Below are positions 54,503 through 63,903 of a stretch of 64,000 nucleotides of DNA, in pieces. The notes beneath the pieces are model-generated. The model ran no database searches. It was not told where the DNA came from and worked only from the letters and a program-made list of their open reading frames with translations. Numbering within the stretch: the first letter of the stretch is position 1; each line of letters starts with the position of its first letter. The DNA lies in the NCBI RefSeq assembly GCF_014334135.1, contig NZ_CP060497.1, forward strand, positions 558,001 through 622,000. The letters run 5' to 3'. The stretch is from Olivibacter sp. SDN3. Its GTDB lineage: Bacteria > Bacteroidota > Bacteroidia > Sphingobacteriales > Sphingobacteriaceae. A program made the translations under genes and the position numbers.

Positions 54503-55474
54503 ATGAAAATATATAGAAACATTGAAGATTTCATACCTTTAGATAATGCGGTTGTTACTATTGGTACATTTGATGGTGTACATATTGGTCATCAGAAAAT
54601 TATCAGCAGCTTAAGTGATTACGCAAAGAAAATCAGAGGCCAAACTGTATTACTAACCTTTTTTCCGCACCCAAGAATGATTCTGCATCCAGATGACGAT
54701 AGTTTAAGGCTCATCAATACCATCGAAGAAAAGGCTGATAGACTGGCCGACTGCGGTATAGATCATTTAATCATAACACCATTTACTCGAGATTTCTCCA
54801 ACCAATCTGCGGAAGAGTATATACGCGAAGTTTTGGTAAGTAAAATAGGCACTAAACGCATCATCATTGGTTATGATCACCATTTTGGAAAAGACCGTAA
54901 GGGGTCGTTGGTTGATTTGCTAAAATATGCCGAACAATATCATTATACGGTACAGGAAATACCGGAACAAGACATCAACGATGTCGCAGTTTCTTCTACA
55001 AAAATAAGAGAAGCGCTTATTATTGGTGCAATTGCCACCGCTAATAAATACTTAGGTTACCCCTTCCATATCACGGGAAAAGTAGTTAAAGGTCAACAAT
55101 TAGGCCGTACAATCGGTTTTCCTACGGCCAATATTGAAGTAGCGGAAACTTATAAGCTGATACCTGCATACGGAATTTACGCGGTTGAAGCAAACGTTTT
55201 GGAACAAGAAGAAATGACCACTGGCGACTATAAGCCAGCCGTAAAAGGCCCATTGCTAAAAGGTATGGGCTATATTGGCACCCGTCCAACGGTTAGAGGG
55301 GTTAACCGGAGCATCGAAATTAATTTTTTTGATCTCAATGAAGATTTGTATGGAAAAACATTACGCATCAAATTTTTACATTTTGTTCGTCATGACCATA
55401 GATTTGATAACGTAGAACAAATGACTCAGCAGTTAGCTGAAGATGAAAAAAAAATACGGATGCTCTTAAGTTAA
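54503..55474 (+). CDS. ribF: Bifunctional riboflavin kinase / FAD synthetase RibF
   Basis: 323 residues converting riboflavin to FMN and FAD. The N-terminal adenylyltransferase domain (about 1-165) has GTFDGVHIGHQKII and IIGYDHHFGKDRKG with the nucleotidyl-transferase His residues, and VSSTKIRE near 171. The C-terminal riboflavin kinase domain (about 190-320) has GKVVKGQQLGRTIGFPTANIE. It follows truB after 96 bases and precedes the DUF2157 gene by 6 bases. Both domains appear complete. Confidence 0.96.
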   Translation: MKIYRNIEDFIPLDNAVVTIGTFDGVHIGHQKIISSLSDYAKKIRGQTVLLTFFPHPRMILHPDDDSLRLINTIEEKADRLADCGIDHLIITPFTRDFSNQSAEEYIREVLVSKIGTKRIIIGYDHHFGKDRKGSLVDLLKYAEQYHYTVQEIPEQDINDVAVSSTKIREALIIGAIATANKYLGYPFHITGKVVKGQQLGRTIGFPTANIEVAETYKLIPAYGIYAVEANVLEQEEMTTGDYKPAVKGPLLKGMGYIGTRPTVRGVNRSIEINFFDLNEDLYGKTLRIKFLHFVRHDHRFDNVEQMTQQLAEDEKKIRMLLS

Positions 55475-55480
55475 AAGCAG

Positions 55481-56527
55481 ATGAAACTTAATGTTGACAG
55501 ACATGAGCAAGAAACTATAAAAAACGCCATCGATCATTGGCACCAGGAAAACCTCATTGATGATAATACCGCCCGACGTTTACACGCGTCGTATGAGGTA
55601 AAAGGTTTTGATTGGCGACGGCTAGCACAATATTCCTTTTGGATAGCATTATCCTGTATTGTTTTGGCTTTTCTATCCTTGTTTATTGATCAGCAAGTTT
55701 TAGATTTGGTTTCCCGACTGTATCAAACCCCTAACATTGTTATCAGTGCGTTCTGTGCTATTTTAGCAACGCTATTTTATTATCTTGGTTCTTATAATAA
55801 GAAGAGACATCCAGAAAAATTATTCAGTAATGAAAGCCTAATGGTACTCGGTGTATTTGCTACAGCTACCAGCATAGGCTACTTAGGCAAGATTATCGAA
55901 AAAGAAAATGGCGCTTATTCCCTTTTATTTTTTGTGTCCATTGTAATTTATACCCTATTGGCATTAAAACTGCACTCCAAAACTATCTGGGCCTTCATGT
56001 TAATTGCATTAGGTATTTGGTTTGCTATGGAAACAGCATATCACAGCAATTGGGGTTTTAAGTTCTGGGGGATGAATTACCCTCTTCGCTTTACGCTTTT
56101 CGGCGCTATGCTTACGGCTTTTGCCTTATTTGTACAAAATAAAGTCAATATTTTACGGCCTTTTCATCAACTGAGTTATATAACGGGTGTTTTATATCTA
56201 TTTATATCATTATGGTTATTATCTATCTTTGGTAATTACGATGATTTAGATAAATGGGCAGAAGTTAAGCAATTTCACATTTTATATTGGGGTGTATTAT
56301 CCACCTTGGTATCGCTCGCTTTTGCATGGTACGGCTTAAAAAACAAAGATGTCATTGCAAGGGAGTTCGGCATCACTTTTCTTATTATAAACCTTTATAC
56401 CCGTTTTTTTGAGTATCTCTGGGATAATGTCAACAGAGCTATTTTCTTTTCTCTATTAGCTATGTCCTTTTGGATTATAGGAAAAAAAGCGGAGAAAATA
56501 TGGAGCGGAACCTTTCTGAAAAAATAA
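55481..56527 (+). CDS. DUF2157 domain membrane protein
   Basis: 348 residues. A soluble N-terminal part (about 1-48, LIDDNTARRLHASYEVKGFDW) is followed by about nine hydrophobic helices. The arrangement, a short helical cap ending in DWRRLAQYSFWIALSCIVLA, is typical of DUF2157 membrane proteins of unknown function. It is probably co-transcribed with ribF, 6 bases upstream. Nothing in the sequence indicates a transport or catalytic role. It converges with the YceI gene at 56536. Confidence 0.75.
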   Translation: MKLNVDRHEQETIKNAIDHWHQENLIDDNTARRLHASYEVKGFDWRRLAQYSFWIALSCIVLAFLSLFIDQQVLDLVSRLYQTPNIVISAFCAILATLFYYLGSYNKKRHPEKLFSNESLMVLGVFATATSIGYLGKIIEKENGAYSLLFFVSIVIYTLLALKLHSKTIWAFMLIALGIWFAMETAYHSNWGFKFWGMNYPLRFTLFGAMLTAFALFVQNKVNILRPFHQLSYITGVLYLFISLWLLSIFGNYDDLDKWAEVKQFHILYWGVLSTLVSLAFAWYGLKNKDVIAREFGITFLIINLYTRFFEYLWDNVNRAIFFSLLAMSFWIIGKKAEKIWSGTFLKK

Positions 56528-56545
56528 AACAGTTCTTACTGTTTT
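56526..56545. terminator. Short bidirectional terminator between DUF2157 and YceI genes
   Basis: Perfect 8-bp stem AAAACAGT / ACTGTTTT with loop TCTT, overlapping the stop regions of both convergent genes. T-runs at each end (TTTTATAA plus, TTTTATTTT minus) are short, so efficiency may be modest. Confidence 0.5.
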
Positions 56546-57063
56546 ATAAACTGTAAACTTAAAAGAATCTCAACTTCATCCGCCACCACAACAGAACCGG
56601 CTTCTGTAACATCATTCCACGTTAACCCAAAAGCTTTGCGGCTAATCGCTGTTGTAGCTTCGAATCCGGCTTTAAAATTACCATAACCATCTTTTGCGGT
56701 ACCTCCGAATATGACATCAAACTCAACCTCCTCCGTAACTCCTTTTACAGAAAGATGTCCTGTTAACAGGTAGTCACCAATTTCATTTTTTTCAAACGAG
56801 GTTGAATGAAAGACCAACTCGGGGTATTTTTCCGCATCAAAAAAATCTGGGGATCGGAGATGTTCATCACGATCACCCATGTTGGTATCTATGCTTGATA
56901 CGTCTACAGAAAAGGTCACCTTAGCCCCTTCAAAACCTTCTCCTTCTGACACAATAGTTCCATCAAACTGGTTAAAACTCCCTCTAACAGTTGAAATAAC
57001 TAGATGCTTCACTTTAAACTGGACTGCTGAATGTATCGGATCTACTTTCCAAATGATCGACAT
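56536..57063 (-). CDS. YceI family lipocalin-like protein (second copy)
   Basis: 175-residue YceI-type protein, paralogue of the one at 27363-27890. It shares the start WKVDPIHSAVQFKVKHL, the central DEHLRSPDFFDAEKYPEL and the C-terminal TAISRKAFGLTWNDVTEAG. It has no signal peptide and is expected to be cytoplasmic. The ligand is probably a polyisoprenoid or other hydrophobic molecule by family analogy. It stands near the OsmC gene on the same strand (115-base gap), possibly one stress-related unit, though a promoter between them cannot be excluded. Confidence 0.9.
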   Translation of the reverse strand: MSIIWKVDPIHSAVQFKVKHLVISTVRGSFNQFDGTIVSEGEGFEGAKVTFSVDVSSIDTNMGDRDEHLRSPDFFDAEKYPELVFHSTSFEKNEIGDYLLTGHLSVKGVTEEVEFDVIFGGTAKDGYGNFKAGFEATTAISRKAFGLTWNDVTEAGSVVVADEVEILLSLQFIKQ

Positions 57064-57177
57064 AATTTACTCCTCCTAATACGATTAATAATTTGAGTAC
57101 TATCAATAACAGTCTGCAAGCAAAAAAAGTTTACTTATTGATGCAACAGTGCTGAAGATCGTCACCCAGATACGATA

Positions 57178-57594
57178 CTAGCCGATATCAACGGTATAAG
57201 TTATATCGACACCTCCCGCCGCAAGCATATCATGAACAGAGCAATACTTTTTCACAGCAAGTTCAGCAGCTTTATCAGCTTTAAGCTGGTCTATGTTGCC
57301 TGTTAATTTAAATAACAGATGTATGCTTTTGAAAACTGCGGGAATGGTATCTACCCGCTTGCCTTCCAGTTCAATGGAAAAGGCAGAGACTTCCTGTTTT
57401 TGTTTTTTAAGGATACTGATGAGATCAAGCGCACTGCATGAACCTAGAGCCATCAGCACAAGCTCCATCGGTCGCGCTCCCAAACCCTCACCTCCAAGGT
57501 CAGGAGAACCATCAATTTGTATTTTCACATCAGAAGTAGGACTAGTTCCTTCAAAATGAACTGCTTGGTTCACTCTATTTAATACAACTTTCAT
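57178..57594 (-). CDS. OsmC family protein
   Basis: 138 residues with the OsmC fold. The two redox cysteines are C53 in LGSCSALDL and C118 in KKYCSVHDM, the positions used for hydroperoxide reduction in OsmC/Ohr proteins. The longer spacing and the GARPMELVLMALGSC context are of the OsmC/YhfA branch rather than Ohr. The role is probably thiol-dependent peroxide detoxification. It lies 46 bases after metZ on the same strand, so the two may be co-transcribed. Confidence 0.9.
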   Translation of the reverse strand: MKVVLNRVNQAVHFEGTSPTSDVKIQIDGSPDLGGEGLGARPMELVLMALGSCSALDLISILKKQKQEVSAFSIELEGKRVDTIPAVFKSIHLLFKLTGNIDQLKADKAAELAVKKYCSVHDMLAAGGVDITYTVDIG

Positions 57595-57640
57595 TTCCCT
57601 TATTTATTTTCAACCATTAAATATAACTACAGCATTAAGG

Positions 57641-58810
57641 CTATTTACTATTTTCGAGTGCCTGTAACAAATCGTCCATGATATCATTAATATCTTCAAG
57701 TCCAACAGAAATTCGAATTGTACCAGGCTGAATGCCAATACTCTCCCTTTCCTCATCCGTCAGTTTGGAATGCGTTGTCGATGCCGGATGAGTGGCAATT
57801 GATCTCGAATCTCCAAGATTAGAGGTAATCAAAATCATCTTTAAGCAATCTAGAAAACGTTTCGCTCTATCAAAGCCACCTTTGACAATGAAGGTAACAA
57901 TACCACCCCCAGCTTTCATCTGCTTCTTCGCCAACTCATATTGTGGGTGTGAAGGAAGAAAAGGATAGCGTACCAATGCTATCTCAGCATGTTCTTCTAG
58001 CTTTTTGGCAACATCTAACGCGTTACTGCAATGCCTATCCATGCGTAAAGGTAGTGTTTCAAGGCTTTTAGATATTATCCATGCGTTAAATGGCGACATG
58101 GCCGGCCCTGTATGACGAATAAAAAACATGATTTCGTCCATCAATACCTGCTTACCGACAACAATTCCTCCTAAAACACGGCCCTGCCCGTCCATATACT
58201 TAGTAGCAGAGTGACTTACTAAATCAAAACCATAGGCAATTGGCTTTTGTAGATATGGAGTGGCAAAGCAATTATCGACATTAAGAATAATATCAGGATA
58301 TTTCTCTTTGAAATTTCCCAACCACTCCAAATCTATTAATTCAAGACCTGGATTGGACGGCGTCTCAATAAAGATCATTCGGGTATTTTCCTGAATAGCA
58401 CTTTCCCATTTTTCAGGTGTAGATGCGTCAACATAAGTCGTCGTGATGCCCCACTTAGGAAAGAGCATGGTAAATAGCTGGTGTGTTGAGCCAAAAATTG
58501 ATCTACATGCAACTATATGATCACCACTTTTTAAAAGTGCAGCAAAAGAGGCAAATACTGCCGCCATCCCGGAAGAAAAAGCCAGGCCCATTTCTGCGCC
58601 TTCCATATCACACACTTTCTGTATAAATTCATTGGTGTTGGGATTGGAATATCGGGAATATACATTCCCATCCTCCTCGCCCGCAAATATTGCGCGCCCC
58701 TGTTCAGCGTCATCAAAAATAAAACTTGATGTCAAATATAAAGGCACAGAGTGTTCTCTGTTTTGTGATCGTTGCGCTTGACTGCGCACCAGTTTACTTT
58801 GTTCTTTCAT
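57641..58810 (-). CDS. metZ: O-succinylhomoserine sulfhydrylase (MetZ type)
   Basis: 389-residue PLP enzyme of the Cys/Met metabolism family, making homocysteine from an O-acylated homoserine and sulfide. The PLP lysine is in LVSHSATKYMDGQGRVLGG, and NVYSRYSNPNTNEF and LAFSSGMAAVFASF are family motifs. The GRVLGGIVVG context favours MetZ over cystathionine synthases. It is preceded by a promoter close to its start. The sulfur theme continues with cobA (siroheme) and an Rrf2 regulator just upstream on the same strand. Confidence 0.88.
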   Translation of the reverse strand: MKEQSKLVRSQAQRSQNREHSVPLYLTSSFIFDDAEQGRAIFAGEEDGNVYSRYSNPNTNEFIQKVCDMEGAEMGLAFSSGMAAVFASFAALLKSGDHIVACRSIFGSTHQLFTMLFPKWGITTTYVDASTPEKWESAIQENTRMIFIETPSNPGLELIDLEWLGNFKEKYPDIILNVDNCFATPYLQKPIAYGFDLVSHSATKYMDGQGRVLGGIVVGKQVLMDEIMFFIRHTGPAMSPFNAWIISKSLETLPLRMDRHCSNALDVAKKLEEHAEIALVRYPFLPSHPQYELAKKQMKAGGGIVTFIVKGGFDRAKRFLDCLKMILITSNLGDSRSIATHPASTTHSKLTDEERESIGIQPGTIRISVGLEDINDIMDDLLQALENSK

Positions 58811-58829
58811 TCTTTTTGTATTGTCGGTT

Positions 58830-58856
58830 CAAACCTACCACAAAATTTATTTACAA
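58830..58856 (-). promoter_or_regulatory. Promoter of metZ
   Basis: On the minus strand TAGGTTTG (complement of 58830-58837) is a perfect TAnnTTTG -7 element, with TTG 16 bases upstream (complement of 58854-58856) as the -33 element; the spacing is slightly short. The leader would be about 12 nt. Confidence 0.45.
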
Positions 58857-59087
58857 TAAAACTTTATTTTCATCCTTAGCTAATTTTTCCTTGATGTTTG
58901 ATTTCTAGTGGTACCTGAGAACGGCTAGACTTTTATTTCAGTCAGATGCTTAGGTTAGACAGGGAGCCTAACGTGTCTGAAATTCCCATTTTTCCCGTAG
59001 AATAAATCCGAAATTTAGACATAGGCTTCATTACAGTTACATTTCGGCGGCTACTGCATGCGGCCTTTCGACCCAATAACTGCTATT

Positions 59088-59123
59088 AAAAAAAAGCACC
59101 AGCCATAGAATGATAGCTGGTGC
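59088..59123 (-). terminator. Rho-independent terminator of cobA
   Basis: GCACCAGC (59096-59103) pairs with GCTGGTGC (59116-59123); on the minus strand T8 follows. A second imperfect hairpin, AACCCAAAT...ATTTTGGGTT, lies right after the stop at 59153-59182. Confidence 0.85.
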
Positions 59124-59181
59124 CGTTAATAACAACCAAAAAACTAAGATTCAACCCAAATCCCTAACGCGGATTTTGGGT

Positions 59182-59982
59182 TTAATACTGCTGACCTTCA
59201 AGAAAATCCAAAATGTGGTAAAAGCTTTTATGTAAAGAAACGGTCTGGCCGAACACCAACAATACCGGACCGGTATTATCGATCGCCTCTTCTTTAGCAA
59301 CCTCTTCTATGGTATTTACCAGCCCTATTGCTACCTTCTCATTCTTCATAGATCCATTCTGTATAACAGCTGCCGGAAGACGCCCTTTTCCTACGCTTTT
59401 ATAGATCTCTACTATATCATGAAGCTGATCATACCCTAATAAGACTACAACCGTTGCTTTGCTCGCCGCCGCATCCCGAAACTCTGGATTCAATTTACCA
59501 TCGCCGTCGGTGCCACTTAATATCCATAAACTATCGCTACCTCCTTTATGCGTCACAGGGATGCCCTGTAACCCAGGTACGGAAATAGCACTACTGATTC
59601 CCGGAACGATTGCTGTTTCAATGCTATAAGAGGCAGCGAAATCCAGCTCCTCATACCCCCTTCCAAATACAAAAAGATCTCCTCCTTTCAAACGCACGAC
59701 ATGACCGAAGTTTAAAGCATAGTCAACCATCAACTGATTTACGGTCGGTTGCGAAAAATTTTCATCACCAGACGGATTACCTACGTAAACCCTGGTTGCT
59801 TCTTTTGGCACGTAGTTTAACAACTCTTCATCAACCAACGCGTCATAAATAATAACGTCTGCCGTTTTTAATGCCTTAACACCTTTTACGCTAATTAAAT
59901 CGGGATCTCCAGGACCGGCACCAACTATTGTTATCTTAGGTTCTACATATAACCTTTCGACTTCGGTAAATTGCTTATCCAT
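59182..59982 (-). CDS. cobA: Uroporphyrinogen-III C-methyltransferase
   Basis: About 266 residues; methylates uroporphyrinogen III at C2 and C7 with SAM to give precorrin-2, the route to siroheme (sulfite reductase) and cobalamin. VGAGPGDPDLISVKG (about 20-34), VVRLKGGDLFVFGRGYEE and VPGISSAISVPG are the SUMT motifs. The ATG at 59982 is preceded by AAGGAGG eight bases upstream, an unusually strong ribosome-binding site for this phylum, and fixes the start. The frame stays open for another 56 codons upstream. Its placement near metZ and an Rrf2 regulator suggests siroheme for sulfur assimilation. Confidence 0.92.
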   Translation of the reverse strand: MDKQFTEVERLYVEPKITIVGAGPGDPDLISVKGVKALKTADVIIYDALVDEELLNYVPKEATRVYVGNPSGDENFSQPTVNQLMVDYALNFGHVVRLKGGDLFVFGRGYEELDFAASYSIETAIVPGISSAISVPGLQGIPVTHKGGSDSLWILSGTDGDGKLNPEFRDAAASKATVVVLLGYDQLHDIVEIYKSVGKGRLPAAVIQNGSMKNEKVAIGLVNTIEEVAKEEAIDNTGPVLLVFGQTVSLHKSFYHILDFLEGQQY

Positions 59983-60236
59983 TTGCTTACCTCCTTTTAA
60001 ACTATTAATAAAAAGCCCCCACAATCTAACTGAAGAGGCCTCTATCACTACATCTACACCCTCTTCTATGCCGGAAATAAAAAACACATACATTTTTTTA
60101 TCCCGTAGCAAGTAATATTCATATGTAGATTTATTTTTTGCATGCCACAAATATATATAAAATATACCTTTTTTGTAGACTTTATTTATTCAAAACCAAA
60201 ATAAATCATTAACAAACTGATAATGAGTTAAATATT
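59983..60236 (-). promoter_or_regulatory. Structured leader and promoter region of cobA
   Basis: On the minus strand TATATTTG (complement of 60148-60155) fits the -7 element. The direct-repeat sequences TGTAGATTTATTT (60125 onward) and TGTAGACTTTATTT (60174 onward) flank it and could be sites for the neighbouring Rrf2 protein. The leader forms a 7-bp hairpin GAAGAGG/CCTCTTC (60032-60066) and ends with AAGGAGG. The segment is open in the cobA frame, so a longer protein cannot be ruled out. Confidence 0.4.
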
Positions 60237-60674
60237 TTACAACCCTAATGCTAAGTTTGCTTCTCTCTTGATGATATCGGCTATACTCGTATCATTTAAA
60301 ATTTGCAGCATAGCGTTTCGTACATCTACAAATGTATCCCGAATACCACAAGTCTCTTCTGTTTTACACTCATCACATCGTCTATAGAAATTAAGGCTAA
60401 CGCATGGGAGCAATGCTATTGGTCCGTCGGTTAAGCGTATAACCTGTGATAATCGGATATCTTCTGGATCCTTATTTAGACTATACCCTCCCCCTGCACC
60501 TTTTTTACTATATAGAATCCCGGCATTACGCATCTCAAGCAGTATTTGCTCTAGAAATTTTTTCGGTATGTTTTCTTCTTCTGCAATTTTCAGAATCTGC
60601 ATAGGTTCTTTCCCATAATTCTTACCCAATACAATGAGTGCTTTAATTGCGTATTTAGACTTTTTGGACAGCAT
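60237..60674 (-). CDS. Rrf2 family transcriptional regulator with cysteine cluster
   Basis: 145 residues. The N-terminal winged helix (about 1-65, SKYAIKALIVLG, EENIPKKFLEQILLEM, KGAGGGYSL) is typical of Rrf2/IscR/CymR regulators. The C-terminal part has four cysteines, C91, C100, C103 and C109, able to bind an iron-sulfur cluster. It is 254 bases upstream of cobA on the same strand. A role in regulating sulfur assimilation or siroheme synthesis in response to iron-sulfur status is a reasonable inference, by analogy with IscR and CymR. Confidence 0.9.
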   Translation of the reverse strand: MLSKKSKYAIKALIVLGKNYGKEPMQILKIAEEENIPKKFLEQILLEMRNAGILYSKKGAGGGYSLNKDPEDIRLSQVIRLTDGPIALLPCVSLNFYRRCDECKTEETCGIRDTFVDVRNAMLQILNDTSIADIIKREANLALGL

Positions 60675-60820
60675 ATTTCCTTTACTTTGCGTATGCCTGT
60701 AAATTTACAAATTTTAAACTATATATTAATTTAATCTACTGTAACTAGCTTCTTCAGGTGAATAATAATTTTGCCAACCTCCTTAGTAGATCATAAAACT
60801 GCTCTTTTAAGCTAGAGCTA

Positions 60821-63637
60821 TTAGCTATAGGATGGTTTATTTTGCAAATAATCAGCCAGAAACTCACCCGTATAGGAGCCCTTTTGGCTAACCAAATCTT
60901 CCGGGACACCTTCAAAAACCAGCTGCCCGCCTCTTTCACCTCCTTGCGGACCAATGTCGATAATCCAATCTGCACATTTTATAACATCCATATTATGCTC
61001 AATAACCAGTATAGTATTTCCTTGTGTAATCAACGCATCAAAAGACTTCAATAGCTTCTTAATATCATGAAAATGCAGACCCGTCGTAGGTTCGTCAAAT
61101 ATGAACAGGGTGTTTTTACTATTGTTACCCTTAACCAAAAAGGACGCTAGCTTGATACGTTGCGCTTCACCCCCTGACAGCGTGTTTGAAGACTGGCCCA
61201 ATTTAACATAACCTAAACCGACCTCCGCTAAAGGTCTTATCTTATTCAATATTTTTGGTTGACTATCAAAAAATTCTAAAGCTTCATCAACGGTAAGTTC
61301 CAGTACTTCATATACATTTTTATCATGCCAAGTAACGTCTAATACCTGCTGTTTAAATCGCTTGCCAGCGCAGACCTCACAAGGGAGAAAGAGATCTGCC
61401 ATAAACTGCATTTCTATTTTGACCTCGCCTTCTCCCTGACAGACGTCACAGCGCCCGCCTTCTACATTAAATGAAAAGGCTGCAGGTTTTAATCCGGCGG
61501 CTTTTGCTGCTGGCTGGCTACTATATAGCGTTCTGATTTCATCCCAAGCTTTCACATAGGTTACCGGATTTGACCGTGATGACCTACCGATGGGGTTTTG
61601 ATCAACCATTTCTACCCTTTCCACCATATGCAGATCGCCGTCGACGCCATCATACACACCTGTCTGTTCTCCTGAATAATTACCCGTAGCCTTTTGAAGC
61701 GCCGGGTATAAAATCCTTTTTACCAAAGACGTCTTACCCGATCCCGAAACGCCTGTAACAACAGTAAAAGTATAAAGCGGAAACTTGACATCAATTCCTT
61801 TTAAATTATTCTCTCTAGCACCTTTAATTTGAACAGCATGCTGCCACTTTCTGCGATGAGTTGGTATTTCTATAGTTTCAACTTTGTTCAAGTACCGTCC
61901 AGTCAAACTTTTTTTGTCCTGCAAAATTTCCTGGAAAGTTCCGGAAAATACCAGCTCTCCCCCATTAATGCCAGCTTCTGGTCCAATATCGATTAAATGA
62001 TCGGCGGCGCGCATCATCTCCTCTTCATGCTCCACCACGATTACTGTATTACCTACATCCCGCAGCGACTTTAGCACACTGATTAACCTCGTAGTATCAC
62101 GTGGATGTAACCCAATACTGGGCTCATCCAGTACGTAAATTGATCCGACAAGTGAACTACCTAAGGATGTTGCTAAATTGATCCGCTGCGATTCACCTCC
62201 GGAAAGTGTATTTGACAGCCTGTTAAGAGTCAAATAGCTCAACCCTACATCTGTCAAAAATCTGATTCTATTGGTTATCTCCATCAGTAACCGCTTGGCT
62301 ATCGTTTCTTCATTTTTCGTTAGCTGTAATGTCTCAAAGAAAACCAGCAGTTCATCCAGTGGCATTAAAACGATATCTGTAATTGACTTTCCCCCTATTT
62401 TGACATAGGCAGCATCTTGCCGTAACCGTGTACCTTTACATGCGGGACAATTCGTTTTCCCTCGATAGCGCGACAACATCACCCGATATTGAATTTTATA
62501 TGTCTGTTCTTCCAGCTCCTTGAAAAACTCATCCAGCCCTTTGAAATAACTATTTCCTTCCCATAAAAGATTTTTTTGCTGTTCACTTAAATCGTTATAG
62601 GCCCGATGAACGGGGAAATCAAATTTAATAGCACTTTTCACAAGTTTTGATAACCATTCGCCCATTTTTTCCCCTCTCCATGGCGCAATGGCTCCATCAT
62701 AAACAGATCTGCTTTTATCCGGCACCACTAAATCTGGGTCTATACCGATTATCTTACCATAACCCTCACATCTCGAGCAAGCCCCATAAGGATTATTGAA
62801 ACTGAAAAAGTTAGCAGTTGGCTCTTCAAACACCATTCCGTCCAGCTCAAAGCGATCGCAAAAGAAATGCTCTCTCTCGCCGTCATTTAGGAAACAATCC
62901 CCCTTTCCCTCAAAAAATGCTGTTTGTACTGAATCCGCTATGCGACTTAAAGTTTCTTCTTCTTGATTGACTCGAATGCGGTCAACCACAATTCTTAAAT
63001 CGCCTTCTCCAACCGCCTCATTTCCGATAGCTTTATCTTCCAATAAGTTCTCTACTTTATGCAGCTCCCCTTTATATTCTACCCTTATAAACCCTTTCTG
63101 AAGTAAGACCGCCAGCTCTTCTTTCAGCTTTCGATTGTTATGTGGATGCAGAGGACAATAAATGGTTATCACGGTATCTTCTTTCAATGTACCGACAAAA
63201 TCAATTACATCAGTAACCGTATCTTTTTTTACTGCCTTACCAGACACTGGAGATATCGTTATACCAATTCTTGCAAAAAGAAGTTTCAAATAATCGTATA
63301 TTTCTGTCGAAGTGCCAACCGTTGACCTCGGGTTGCTGGTAATAACTTTCTGTTCAATTGCAATAGCTGGCGCTATTCCTTTAATATAATCAACCTCAGG
63401 CTTATTCATTCTGCCCATAAACTGCCTTGCATATGAAGATAAGCTCTCCACATACCTGCGCTGTCCTTCCGCATACAGTGTATCGAAAGCAAGAGAAGAT
63501 TTGCCAGAACCCGACATTCCGGTAATAACCACCAGTTTGTTTTTGGGTATTTCTACGTCAATATTTTTAAGGTTATGAACGCGCGCTCCCTTTATTAATA
63601 TATGAGATTTGGGGTTTGAATCTAGCTGTTTTGTCAT
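60821..63637 (-). CDS. uvrA: Excinuclease ABC subunit A
   Basis: 938-residue DNA-damage-recognition ATPase of nucleotide excision repair. Two ABC ATPase halves are present: Walker [15 protein letters not shown] near the N-terminus and [11 protein letters not shown] in the second half, each with LSGGE-Q-RI signatures. Zinc-binding CxxC pairs are seen in [28 protein letters not shown] and CEVCAGKRF. Length is that of normal UvrA. It acts in the cytoplasm with UvrB and UvrC, not encoded here. Monocistronic, with its promoter just upstream. Confidence 0.97.
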   Translation of the reverse strand: MTKQLDSNPKSHILIKGARVHNLKNIDVEIPKNKLVVITGMSGSGKSSLAFDTLYAEGQRRYVESLSSYARQFMGRMNKPEVDYIKGIAPAIAIEQKVITSNPRSTVGTSTEIYDYLKLLFARIGITISPVSGKAVKKDTVTDVIDFVGTLKEDTVITIYCPLHPHNNRKLKEELAVLLQKGFIRVEYKGELHKVENLLEDKAIGNEAVGEGDLRIVVDRIRVNQEEETLSRIADSVQTAFFEGKGDCFLNDGEREHFFCDRFELDGMVFEEPTANFFSFNNPYGACSRCEGYGKIIGIDPDLVVPDKSRSVYDGAIAPWRGEKMGEWLSKLVKSAIKFDFPVHRAYNDLSEQQKNLLWEGNSYFKGLDEFFKELEEQTYKIQYRVMLSRYRGKTNCPACKGTRLRQDAAYVKIGGKSITDIVLMPLDELLVFFETLQLTKNEETIAKRLLMEITNRIRFLTDVGLSYLTLNRLSNTLSGGESQRINLATSLGSSLVGSIYVLDEPSIGLHPRDTTRLISVLKSLRDVGNTVIVVEHEEEMMRAADHLIDIGPEAGINGGELVFSGTFQEILQDKKSLTGRYLNKVETIEIPTHRRKWQHAVQIKGARENNLKGIDVKFPLYTFTVVTGVSGSGKTSLVKRILYPALQKATGNYSGEQTGVYDGVDGDLHMVERVEMVDQNPIGRSSRSNPVTYVKAWDEIRTLYSSQPAAKAAGLKPAAFSFNVEGGRCDVCQGEGEVKIEMQFMADLFLPCEVCAGKRFKQQVLDVTWHDKNVYEVLELTVDEALEFFDSQPKILNKIRPLAEVGLGYVKLGQSSNTLSGGEAQRIKLASFLVKGNNSKNTLFIFDEPTTGLHFHDIKKLLKSFDALITQGNTILVIEHNMDVIKCADWIIDIGPQGGERGGQLVFEGVPEDLVSQKGSYTGEFLADYLQNKPSYS

Positions 63638-63709
63638 GAAATAATCCTAATTTTTGCCTCTCCACTTGATTGTTTATTTGACTTTATGACCAAGCAAAAG
63701 CAACGGCCA

Positions 63710-63717
63710 CAAAAATA
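63710..63717 (-). promoter_or_regulatory. -7 element of the uvrA promoter
   Basis: On the minus strand TATTTTTG matches TAnnTTTG, with TTTG 16 bases further upstream as a -33 candidate. The start of transcription would be near 63703, giving a leader of about 65 nt before the uvrA ATG at 63637. Confidence 0.45.
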
Positions 63718-63903
63718 CACAATAAAGAAATAACAAACGATTTTGATATTTTTTCTTTGTTTTTCTAAAAAAATTGTTTTGCTTTGAAGAAATTTACTAA
63801 CAAAACAAGGTATACATTATATACCATTAGGAGGACTGCTATAGAAAAAAAACTACTTACAAATACTTTTTTATTAAACGAAAAAGACGAAAAGTAGCAT
63901 AGC

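Larger units (their letters stand above)
58811..59181. other. Intergenic region between metZ and cobA
   Basis: 371 bases. It contains the metZ promoter (58830-58856), an imperfect stem-loop at 58942-58980 (TCAGA/TCTGA and TTAGG/CCTAA) and, at its right end, the cobA terminator. The conserved cores of SAM-I and SAM-II riboswitches were looked for and not seen. Confidence 0.5.

Noticed and set aside
58811-59090. Possible SAM riboswitch ahead of metZ
   Set aside because: Neither the SAM-I nor the SAM-II conserved core could be found on the minus strand.
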